Shown here: positions 51,246-58,493 of the stretch, in pieces
Layout of the letters: the number at the start of each line of letters is the position of its first letter
Position numbering within the stretch: position 1 is the first letter of the stretch
Assembly (NCBI GenBank): GCA_018241995.1
Contig: JAFECT010000003.1
Coordinates: 124,001 to 188,000 of the forward strand
Origin: Pseudomonadota bacterium
GTDB lineage: Bacteria; Pseudomonadota; Alphaproteobacteria; Caulobacterales; Caulobacteraceae
Reading direction: 5' to 3'
DNA length: 64,000 nt
Position numbers and translations under genes: made by a program
The notes under the pieces: model-generated
Databases searched by the model: none
Told to the model about the DNA's origin: nothing
What the model saw: only the letters and a program-made list of their open reading frames with translations

Positions 51246-51941
51246 ATGCGCGCCCTGCACCTGGAACGACACAAGGTTGGCAGCGTCGGTTGGCTGCGCG
51301 CGGCGGTGCTGGGGGCCAACGACGGCCTGTTGTCCACCGCCAGCCTGGTGATCGGCGTGGCCTCGGCCACGCCTGAGCACGGCGCGATACTGATCGCGGG
51401 AATCGCGGGTTTGCTGGCGGGCTCCCTGTCGATGGCGGCGGGGGAATACGTTTCGGTCAGCTCCCAGCGCGACGCCGAGCAGGCCGATCTGGCGAGGGAG
51501 ACCCAGGAGCTCGCCACCCAGCCGGAGGCCGAACATCGCGAGCTGGTCGGCATCTATGTCGCTCGCGGCCTGACCCCCGACCTGGCCGAGCAGGTCGTGG
51601 ACCAGCTGATGGCCAAGGACGCGCTGGGCGCCCATCTGCGTGACGAGCTCGGCTTGTCGGAGGCGACCGCGGCGCGGCCGTTGCAGGCGGCCCTGGCTTC
51701 GGCCCTGGCCTTCGCCGTGGGCGCGCTCCCGCCATTGCTGATCGCCCTGCTGGTCGCGCCTGCGGCGATCGTCGTGAGTATCGCGGCCTCTTCGCTGGTC
51801 GTGCTGGCGATCCTCGGCGCGCTCGGGGCGCGGGCCGGAGGGGCGAAGATCTGGGCGGCGGTGCTGCGCGTCACCTTCTGGGGCGCCCTGGCGATGCTGG
51901 TCACGGCCGGGGTCGGGCGGCTGTTCGGCACGACGGTCTGA
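51246..51941 (+). CDS. VIT/CCC1-family membrane transporter
   Basis: A 231-residue protein of the VIT family, which moves ferrous iron or manganese out of the cytoplasm. The first two membrane helices carry the signature AAVLGANDGLLSTASLVIGVASA and AGSLSMAAGEYVSVSSQRDAEQADLA, in which the aspartate and glutamates line the cation path. Three more hydrophobic segments follow at the C-terminus. It is on the same strand and 11 bases after the S9 gene, with GAGG in between. Confidence 0.88.
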   Translation: MRALHLERHKVGSVGWLRAAVLGANDGLLSTASLVIGVASATPEHGAILIAGIAGLLAGSLSMAAGEYVSVSSQRDAEQADLARETQELATQPEAEHRELVGIYVARGLTPDLAEQVVDQLMAKDALGAHLRDELGLSEATAARPLQAALASALAFAVGALPPLLIALLVAPAAIVVSIAASSLVVLAILGALGARAGGAKIWAAVLRVTFWGALAMLVTAGVGRLFGTTV

Positions 51942-51947
51942 GGTCGA

Positions 51948-52556
51948 TCACAAGCGCTGATTCAGCCTTCGGGAGCCGCTGAGGTAAGGATTGTCTCGCT
52001 CGAAGAACCGCCAGGGCTGTTCAACCGCCTTGGTGAGCCCGATGCGGACCGACGCGCCGATCTCGCCGACCGGACGGGGCGGCGTCGCCAGGAACAAGGG
52101 GCCGGGCGCGCAGAGGTCCGCGCCGTCCAGCGAGCGGTCGACCGCTAGGGCCTGGCAGAGGCGCCCCGGCCCTGCGGTCAGTTCGGCCGGTCGGGAGCGG
52201 CCGCCGCGCCGATCGACCATCAGGTGGGCGCCTTCGACCGGTTCGCCCGCGCGGATCAGCACGCCCGCGCCCACGCCTTCGACCTCGCTGGAGACATTGA
52301 GCAGCCACGAGGTCCCGTAGCCGAGATAGACATAGGCATGGCCGCGATCGAGGAACATCGGCCGGGTGCGGGGCGTCAGGCCGCGGAAGGCGTGGCTGGC
52401 GGGATCGTTCAACGGATAGGCCTCGGTCTCGACGATGCGGACCACGGCGCGGCCTTCGGGCGTGTCGCGCACCACCGCCATGCCGATCAGGGCGCGGGCC
52501 AGGGTCACGGTGTCGGCGGGCAGGGCCGCGCGCGCGATGGGGCGCCAGTCGGTCAC
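51948..52556 (-). CDS. DNA-3-methyladenine glycosylase (MPG/AAG type)
   Basis: A 202-residue base-excision glycosylase of the mammalian-type MPG family. Visible blocks are ALIGMAVVRDTPEGRAVVRIVETEAYPLNDPASHAFRGLTPRT, RGHAYVYLGYGTSWLLNVSSE, VLIRAGEPVEG and LTAGPGRLCQALAVDR. The catalytic Glu is in VETEAY. The GTG start at 52556 overlaps the stop of an Lrp regulator (GTGA), so regulator and enzyme are coupled. Confidence 0.9.
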   Translation of the reverse strand: MTDWRPIARAALPADTVTLARALIGMAVVRDTPEGRAVVRIVETEAYPLNDPASHAFRGLTPRTRPMFLDRGHAYVYLGYGTSWLLNVSSEVEGVGAGVLIRAGEPVEGAHLMVDRRGGRSRPAELTAGPGRLCQALAVDRSLDGADLCAPGPLFLATPPRPVGEIGASVRIGLTKAVEQPWRFFERDNPYLSGSRRLNQRL

Positions 52557-53008
52557 GTCGGGATCGCCAGCGAGACTTTCACCCGGTCCACCACCAGGCT
52601 GGTCTTGTAACGGCGCACCAGCGGGTCGGCCGAGAATAGCTCGCGCGACAGCTGCTCGAAGTGCTCCACGTCGCGGGCCAATACGATCAGCAGCAGGTCG
52701 GCCTCGCCGGTGACGTTGTAGATCTGCTGGATCTCCGGCGCCGCCTTGAGCCGCGCCTTCATCACCGAGACCTCGTCGACCCGCACCTTCTCCAGCGTGA
52801 TCTCGACGATGAAGGTCATGGTCAGGCCGAACGCCTTGGGGTCCAGCACGGCTACGTCGCCCCGGATCAGGCCGTCTCGGCGCAGGCGGGCGATGCGCCG
52901 GTGCGCGGCGGAGGAGGACAGGCCCACCGCGGCGGCGATGTCCTCGACGGTTCGCTGATTGTCGGCCTGCAACACCGCCGCGATACGGCGGTCGTGGACA
53001 TCGAGCAT
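52553..53008 (-). CDS. Lrp/AsnC-family transcriptional regulator
   Basis: A 151-residue regulator: HTH (MLDVHDRRIAAVLQADNQRTVEDIAAAVGLSSSAAHRRIARLRRDGLI) and RAM domain (IQQIYNVTGEADLLLIVLARDVEHFEQL). The ATG at 53008 is the family's normal start. It is divergent from the S41-like gene (119-base gap) and coupled to the glycosylase gene downstream. Only 30% or so identity with the other Lrp in the window is apparent by eye, so they are separate paralogues. Confidence 0.92.
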   Translation of the reverse strand: MLDVHDRRIAAVLQADNQRTVEDIAAAVGLSSSAAHRRIARLRRDGLIRGDVAVLDPKAFGLTMTFIVEITLEKVRVDEVSVMKARLKAAPEIQQIYNVTGEADLLLIVLARDVEHFEQLSRELFSADPLVRRYKTSLVVDRVKVSLAIPT

Positions 53009-53127
53009 ATGGCGATAAATCCCTACGATCCCGCTTCATGTGGGAATTCATCCCGCACTATGACCAAGATTTCACGCAAGGCCAGGGCATGCGCCGCTAT
53101 CGTCGGGAAAATCGTCGAGGAAGCGCC

Positions 53128-54612
53128 ATGTCCGTTCGCTTGATCACTGTGCTCGCCGCCCTATCCGTCATCGCCGCCGCCGCGCCGGCCGCCGCCGCGC
53201 CCGCGCCCGAGCGTCCGACCCCGCCGGCCGATCCTTACGGCCTCAGTCCCGAGGCGTTCGACAAGGCCATGACGGCCTACTTCAACTACGGCCCGCCTCA
53301 GCCTATGCCGGCGACGGTGACCGATCGCGCCCAGGGCCAGGCGGCCGACGCCGCCTATTTCGAGGCCTTCCCCGATTGGGACCAAGCCTATTCCCCCGCC
53401 GCCCACGCCGAGGCCAAGCGCCTGGCCGCCAGGTTCAAGGCCGAGGCGGCGAACCTGACGCACGAGCAATTCGTGCTGCGCGTGGCCGAGATCGCGGCCC
53501 TGGCGGACAACGGCCACACCGCGATCGGCGGTGCGGCCTTCGCCAAGAACACCCCGCGCGTCCCGCTTCGGGCCTACTGGTTCGCCGACGGGCTTTATGT
53601 GCTGCGCGCGGCGGCCGGCCAGAGCGATCTGATCGGCGCACGCATCGACGCCATCGACGGGCGGCCGGTGGAGCAGGTCTACCAGGCGCTACGGCGTTAC
53701 ACCGGCGGGGCCGACAACTTCCGCCGGTGGCGCACCACGCCGCTGTTCGAATCCCCAGCCATGCTCCAGGCCGCGGGGGTCGCCCATGAAACCCATGCCC
53801 TGACGCTGAAGGGCGTGCTTGCCGACGGCCGACCCTTCGAGCGGCGCGTCGAGGCCGAAGACCGCGGCCCCTCGGCGCCTATCAGCAACACCAGCCGGCT
53901 GCTGTTTCCCGCCACGCCGGACGACCCCACCCACATGACCAGCCTCTTGAAGGCCGGCCCTGAGCTGCCCGCCTCCTTGCAGGACAGCAAGCACCTCTTC
54001 GCCATGGCCCCGCTCGATCACGGCGGCCTCTACATTGCGCTGGGCTTCAATCGCGACGCTGACGAGGGGCCCATCGCGCCGTTCCTGAGTTCGGTGCTGG
54101 AGCGCGTCGCCCGCGAAAAGCCCGCCTATGTCGTGCTCGACATGCGCATGAACGGCGGCGGCGACTACACCACCACCTACTGGTTCGCCCAGGCCCTGCC
54201 GCAGGTCTCGGGCAAGGCGCGGCTCTATCTGATGACCGGGGCCGGCACCTTTTCCGCCGCCATCACCACCAGCGCGGCGCTGAAGCAGTACGGCGAGGGG
54301 CGCGTCACCGTCGTCGGCGAGCCCGTCGGCGACCGCCTGGCTTTCTGGGCCGAGGGCAACCGCTACGCCCTGCCGAATACCGGCATCGGGATCGGCTACA
54401 CCACCGGCAAGCACGACTACCACTCGCCCTGCACGGATCTGAATATCTGCTACTGGCTGAACTGGCGCTTCCCGGTGCGGGTCGCCGACCTGAACCCGGA
54501 CCTGCCCGCGCCGATGACCTTTGCCGCCTATCGCCAGGGCCACGATGCGGGCCTGGACGCGATCGCCGCGCGCGAAGCGGAGGTCGCGGCGAAGGCGGCG
54601 GTTAAGCCGTAG
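53128..54612 (+). CDS. S41-like peptidase family protein
   Basis: A 494-residue exported protein (signal about 1-27). The C-terminal half has the S41/tail-specific protease order: YVVLDMRMNGGGDY, then LMTGAGTFSAAITTSAALKQ, where the Ser in the FSAA segment is the candidate nucleophile, and VGEPVGDRLAFWAEGN. A clear PDZ domain is not evident, and the partner Lys is not certain, so activity is open. The ATG at 53128 places the signal at the N-terminus. Its last 11 bases overlap the convergent acylphosphatase gene. Confidence 0.75.
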   Translation: MSVRLITVLAALSVIAAAAPAAAAPAPERPTPPADPYGLSPEAFDKAMTAYFNYGPPQPMPATVTDRAQGQAADAAYFEAFPDWDQAYSPAAHAEAKRLAARFKAEAANLTHEQFVLRVAEIAALADNGHTAIGGAAFAKNTPRVPLRAYWFADGLYVLRAAAGQSDLIGARIDAIDGRPVEQVYQALRRYTGGADNFRRWRTTPLFESPAMLQAAGVAHETHALTLKGVLADGRPFERRVEAEDRGPSAPISNTSRLLFPATPDDPTHMTSLLKAGPELPASLQDSKHLFAMAPLDHGGLYIALGFNRDADEGPIAPFLSSVLERVAREKPAYVVLDMRMNGGGDYTTTYWFAQALPQVSGKARLYLMTGAGTFSAAITTSAALKQYGEGRVTVVGEPVGDRLAFWAEGNRYALPNTGIGIGYTTGKHDYHSPCTDLNICYWLNWRFPVRVADLNPDLPAPMTFAAYRQGHDAGLDAIAAREAEVAAKAAVKP

Positions 54613-54883
54613 GCCGATCCACGAAGCCGGCCGCGCCGTCGTCTTCGGCGGGGGTGCGGGTGACGGCGCTGACCCGTGCGGGAGAGGGGCCTTGGCGGCA
54701 CGCTTCGGCCAGGGCGTCGATGGCGGCGTCCGCACCGATGGCCAGGATTTCGACCGTGCCGTCCAGCCGGTTGCGCACCCAGCCGTAGAGCCCGAGCCGC
54801 CGGGCCTGGCCCAGCGTCCACCAGCGATAGCCGACGCCTTGCACGCGGCCTTCGACGATCAGGCGTTCGGCGTGTCTCGACAT
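54602..54883 (-). CDS. Acylphosphatase
   Basis: A 93-residue enzyme that hydrolyses acyl phosphates. The signature is present: RLIVEGRVQGVGYRWWTLGQARRLGLYGWVRN, including the catalytic Arg of GVGYR and the Asn of VRN. Length is normal. The ATG at 54883 begins MSRHAER. The trailing bases overlap the convergent S41-like gene. Confidence 0.93.
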   Translation of the reverse strand: MSRHAERLIVEGRVQGVGYRWWTLGQARRLGLYGWVRNRLDGTVEILAIGADAAIDALAEACRQGPSPARVSAVTRTPAEDDGAAGFVDRPTA

Positions 54884-54930
54884 ATGCGGGAGATGACTCC
54901 GGCGCAGAGCGCGCGCAAGCGGCGCCGTGA

Positions 54931-55485
54931 TCAGGCCGGGGGCAGGTAGAGCAGCGGCTGGGCGACGCGCACGCTGTCGGCGCAGCCTTCCTCCCAGGGG
55001 TAGAGGCCGTCCAGGCGGCTCGGCCAGAACAGCTGCATCATGCTCAGCGGCGCGCCGACGGCGCCGGCGCGGTGGCGGCGGTACCAGAGCGCCTCGGCGA
55101 AGCAGTCGGCGACCAGCCAGGCCCGGTTCACAGGCCGGGAGATGCTGTCGAAGCTCTGGATCAGGTTGGGCCAGCGCATGCCCTCCGCCGGCTCGGCGCC
55201 CTGGTCGCGCACCTGGCAAAAGGCCTGCCACAGCACCAACTGCGCCATCTCCGGCGGCAGGCCGAACACCACGAATTCGGGAAAGGCGGGCAGGCCCGGG
55301 TGGGCGCGGTCCTCGAACGCCTCCCAGAAGCCGACGGAGCAGGCATAGCCGGGGCGCGTGTCGGTCGGCTCGCCCACGGCGCAGTGCCAGCCGTGGGTCG
55401 CCACATTGGCCACGATCTGGGCCTGCAGCTCGCTCAGCGGCGCGGCGTCCGCCCGGTCGGCCAACGATCGCACGAATCGACCCAT
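54931..55485 (-). CDS. DUF4262 protein
   Basis: A 184-residue soluble protein. The DUF4262 core is seen as VATHGWHCAVGEPTDTRPGYACSVGFWEAFEDRAHPGLPAFPEFVVFGLPPEMAQ. The C-terminus is tryptophan-rich with no known function. It lies 47 bases upstream of the acylphosphatase gene on the same strand. Confidence 0.8.
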   Translation of the reverse strand: MGRFVRSLADRADAAPLSELQAQIVANVATHGWHCAVGEPTDTRPGYACSVGFWEAFEDRAHPGLPAFPEFVVFGLPPEMAQLVLWQAFCQVRDQGAEPAEGMRWPNLIQSFDSISRPVNRAWLVADCFAEALWYRRHRAGAVGAPLSMMQLFWPSRLDGLYPWEEGCADSVRVAQPLLYLPPA

Positions 55486-55533
55486 GCCCTTGCGTAGTCC
55501 GCTTCGGGCTTGAGGGAAATCGCCGACGAGCCT

Positions 55534-55881
55534 TTAGGCCTTGCACTCGCCTTCGTGGGCCACGTTGGTCCCGGCGCGGGAGGCGTGGCAGGCATTCGGA
55601 TAGGTCTTGCCGTCCACGCCGCAGACGGGTTTGAAGATCATCGGGCACATGTCCGGCTTCTTCACGCAGACGCCTGACTTGTCCGGGTGCATCGGTCCGG
55701 TCATGCGGCAGTAGGAGCCTGGCGCGCACTGCAGGCCCGCAATGCCGCCGCAGGTCTTGCCGTCGCCTTGCGGCGGCCGCGGCGCGCCGGGCTTGGGTCC
55801 CGCCATGCTGTCACAGGCGGCGAGCGTCAGGGCGGCGGCGATCACGGCCACGGCGGGAACGGCGAACAGTCGACGGTTCAT
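55534..55881 (-). CDS. Kazal-domain lipoprotein
   Basis: A 115-residue lipoprotein: signal and lipobox LAAC (Cys near residue 23), a proline-rich linker, then a cysteine-rich part. The last 35 residues match the Kazal serine-protease-inhibitor pattern (CPMIFKPVCGVDGKTYPNACHA...GEC). Kazal domains are mostly eukaryotic but occur in secreted bacterial proteins; inhibition of a protease is inferred. Several further cysteines (CGGIAGLQCAPGSYC) precede the domain. The ATG at 55881 was chosen because the signal starts there. Confidence 0.8.
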   Translation of the reverse strand: MNRRLFAVPAVAVIAAALTLAACDSMAGPKPGAPRPPQGDGKTCGGIAGLQCAPGSYCRMTGPMHPDKSGVCVKKPDMCPMIFKPVCGVDGKTYPNACHASRAGTNVAHEGECKA

Positions 55882-55991
55882 GGGGCGGTCCTCCAGAAGG
55901 GACAAACGCGCGAAGACGGACGGGGCGCCAGCATAGGCCTGGCCGCGAAAATCGAAAGACGGCTCGGCGCCGGGGCGCTAGTAAGCCGCCC

Positions 55992-56426
55992 ATGCCCGAA
56001 ACGCCCCTTCGCCGCCTGCTCGACCTGCCCGGCCTGGCTGAGCTCGAACACAAGGCCTTGATGAACCCGCGCCTCGCGGAGCCGGAAAACCTGGCTGACT
56101 ATCCCGAGATCGACGGCTGGCTCAGCCAGACCTTCGGCCTCACCTCCGAGGCGGCCGAAAACACACCGCGCCCCGCAGGTTGGGATCGCATCGAGCGGCG
56201 CGAACCGTCCGAGCAGGCGAGGGCCTTCGAAGCCGCCGGCTGGGACGTGACCGACGCCAAGCGCCGCCCTCTGCGCATGCTCGCCCACATCAGCCTGCCC
56301 CTGTGGCTGGCCATCCGCGGCGTCGCCGGAACCGTGCCCTTCGTCGCCGAGCCCAACGACGAACCGGACCCCTGGGGCGGCGGCATGGCCGCCGACGCCA
56401 AGCGGTTCCAGCGGGACCGGCGCTAG
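55992..56426 (+). CDS. Hypothetical protein, 144 aa
   Basis: A soluble protein of unrecognised family: LRRLLDLPGLAELEHKALMNPRLAEPENLADYPEIDGWLSQTFGLT, then a hydrophobic patch LRMLAHISLPLWLAIRGVAGTVPFVA and an acidic/basic end. Codon use fits its neighbours. It is divergent from the Kazal gene and lies 63 bases before the MFS gene on the same strand. Confidence 0.6.
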   Translation: MPETPLRRLLDLPGLAELEHKALMNPRLAEPENLADYPEIDGWLSQTFGLTSEAAENTPRPAGWDRIERREPSEQARAFEAAGWDVTDAKRRPLRMLAHISLPLWLAIRGVAGTVPFVAEPNDEPDPWGGGMAADAKRFQRDRR

Positions 56427-56489
56427 GCGGCGACGCCCCCTTCAAACCCTGCTAGCGTCCCCGTCCATAGCAGCCGGGCGGGGGAGAGC

Positions 56490-57761
56490 ATGGCGGCGGT
56501 TGAGGCGAGGGCGGGGGCCGGGGCGGCCGGGCCGCGCATGGGCGCGCAGGTGGTGTGGCTGCTGGCCCTGATGGTCTTCATCAACTACGTCGACCGGGGC
56601 AACCTGGCCACCGCCTCGCCGCAGATCAGCGAGGAGCTGCATCTCGACAACAAGCAGATCGGCCTGCTGCTCTCGGCCTTTTTCTGGACCTACGTTCCGG
56701 CCCAGCCCCTGACCGGCTGGCTGTCGGAGAAGATCAGCGCCTATGTCACCCTGGGCCTCGGTCTGGCGATCTGGTCGGTCGCCACGGCGCTGACCGGCCT
56801 GGCGCACAGCTTCGCGCTCCTGATGGGCCTGCGCCTGCTGCTGGGCCTGGGCGAAAGCGTGGCCTTCCCCGGATCGTCCAAGCTGTTCGGGCGGCACCTG
56901 TCGCATGAGCGCCTGGGCTGGGCCAACGGGCTGGTGGGCGTGGGGCTGGCGCTGGGGCCGGCGTTCGGGACCTTCTTCGGCGGCGAGCTGATCGCCAAGG
57001 AGGGCTGGCGCACCATCTTCCTGGTGTTCGGCGCCCTGTCGGCCCTGTGGCTGGTGCCCTGGTACTTCGCCACCCGCAAGCTGGTGCGCCACGACCTGGC
57101 CAAGGCGTCCGACGTGACCCGCGAGCCTGAGCCGTCGGTCGGCGCGGTGCTGCGCCGGCGCGCCTATTGGGGCACGACGCTGGGCCACTTCTTCTTCCTC
57201 TACGCCTTCTACTTCGTGATCTCCTGGCTGCCGCGCTACCTGGAGAAGGCGCAAGGGTTCACGGTCAAGGAGATGGCCGTCACCGCGGGCGAGATCTACC
57301 TGGTCTATGCCGCGGCCTCGCTCGCCGCCGGCTTCGTGTCCGACTGGATGATGGCGCGCGGCCTGGGCGCGGGCCTGTCGAGGAAGGCGTTCCTGACCGC
57401 CTCCAACCTGTTGGTGTTCGCCGCCCTGGTCGCCTGCACGCTCGGCGACCGCAGCCTGTCGATCGCGGGGCTGTTCGTCTGCGCCGCCGCCTTCGGGCTG
57501 AACACCCCGCACATCTACTCGGTCTGCCAGACCCTGGCCGGGCCGCGCGCCTCGGGCAAATGGGTCGGCCTGATGAACGGTGTGTCGAACTCCGCCGGCA
57601 TCCTCTCGCCGCTGGCGACCGGCTGGATCGTGGAGGAGACCGGCGGCTACGACTGGGCCTTCGCGGCGGCGGCCGGTTCGGCGTTGGTGGCGGCGGGCAC
57701 TTGGCTGGTGGTCGTGGGGAAGGTGAAGCCGGTGGCGTGGAGTCAGGCGCCGGCGGCCTGA
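56490..57761 (+). CDS. MFS transporter, ACS (anion:cation symporter)-like
   Basis: A 423-residue 12-helix permease. The N-terminal signature FINYVDRGNLATASPQISEEL and the cytoplasmic loop GWLSEKIS, RLLLGLGESVAFPGSSKLFGRHL are typical of the anion:cation symporter branch (glucarate, hexuronate and related carboxylates). The substrate is unknown. GGGGAG lies before the ATG. No catabolic genes are adjacent to suggest a specific sugar acid. Confidence 0.88.
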   Translation: MAAVEARAGAGAAGPRMGAQVVWLLALMVFINYVDRGNLATASPQISEELHLDNKQIGLLLSAFFWTYVPAQPLTGWLSEKISAYVTLGLGLAIWSVATALTGLAHSFALLMGLRLLLGLGESVAFPGSSKLFGRHLSHERLGWANGLVGVGLALGPAFGTFFGGELIAKEGWRTIFLVFGALSALWLVPWYFATRKLVRHDLAKASDVTREPEPSVGAVLRRRAYWGTTLGHFFFLYAFYFVISWLPRYLEKAQGFTVKEMAVTAGEIYLVYAAASLAAGFVSDWMMARGLGAGLSRKAFLTASNLLVFAALVACTLGDRSLSIAGLFVCAAAFGLNTPHIYSVCQTLAGPRASGKWVGLMNGVSNSAGILSPLATGWIVEETGGYDWAFAAAAGSALVAAGTWLVVVGKVKPVAWSQAPAA

Positions 57762-57781
57762 AAGCCTGCCGGCCGGGGCCT

Positions 57782-58414
57782 TCAATGCCGTGTCGGCCCG
57801 TGGCCGTGCAGGGCGTAGATCTCCATCAGCCGGTCGAAGGTGACGCCGTCGCGCTGTTCTACGTAGAGCGTATGCTCGCTCGGCTGGATCATCACCACGG
57901 GCCGCTGACGATCGTTGCGCGGATGCACGTCGGTCTTGAGCAGCAGCGTGTCCGGATAGCCGGCCAGCCGGGTCGAGAGCCAGCCGAACCAGGCCTGGCT
58001 TTCGTCAACCACCGTCGCGTCGAACTGCTCCACGTAGCGCTTGAAATTCGGCTCGGCGAGCGAGACCCATACCCCGTAAGCGAATGTCTGCCCTTCCCAA
58101 CCGACCAGCGGCAGCGGCAGCACCGCGCGGACGAAGTGGCTCTCCTCGATGACGCAGAAATCCTCGGACAGGAATGGCGTGAAGCGCCCGAGTTCGCCAT
58201 TGGCGGCATAGTCCGCCTCACCCTCCCAGAACCCCGGCGCGTGGGCGCCGAACTCGAACAGGCCGGTGTGGATCTGCTTGCAGTGACCACAGGTCCACTC
58301 ACGCCCGGCCAGGGACAGCCAGCGCGGGTCCGAAGGGCCCTTCGGCGGGGTCGCGCCCCCTGAGCCGGAACGCGATCCAAGGCGACGGCCGAGGGCGGAG
58401 AGGAACTTACGCAT
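57782..58414 (-). CDS. DUF2199 protein
   Basis: A 210-residue soluble protein with the DUF2199 core: WTCGHCKQIHTGLFEFGAHAPGFW, EDFCVIEESHFVRAVLPLPLVGWEGQTFAYGVWVSLAEPNFKRY and the C-terminal EQRDGVTFDRLMEIYALHGH. A CxxC pair is visible in the first motif. Its function is unknown. It lies on the minus strand, 79 bases after the phosphoesterase stop. Confidence 0.85.
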   Translation of the reverse strand: MRKFLSALGRRLGSRSGSGGATPPKGPSDPRWLSLAGREWTCGHCKQIHTGLFEFGAHAPGFWEGEADYAANGELGRFTPFLSEDFCVIEESHFVRAVLPLPLVGWEGQTFAYGVWVSLAEPNFKRYVEQFDATVVDESQAWFGWLSTRLAGYPDTLLLKTDVHPRNDRQRPVVMIQPSEHTLYVEQRDGVTFDRLMEIYALHGHGPTRH

Positions 58415-58493
58415 CAGGACGCTGCGGGAGAGGGTTCAAGGAAGCGACCAGTCCCCCGGCCCGCCTAAGGAAGGGTTGAGACGGCGCCGGGGC

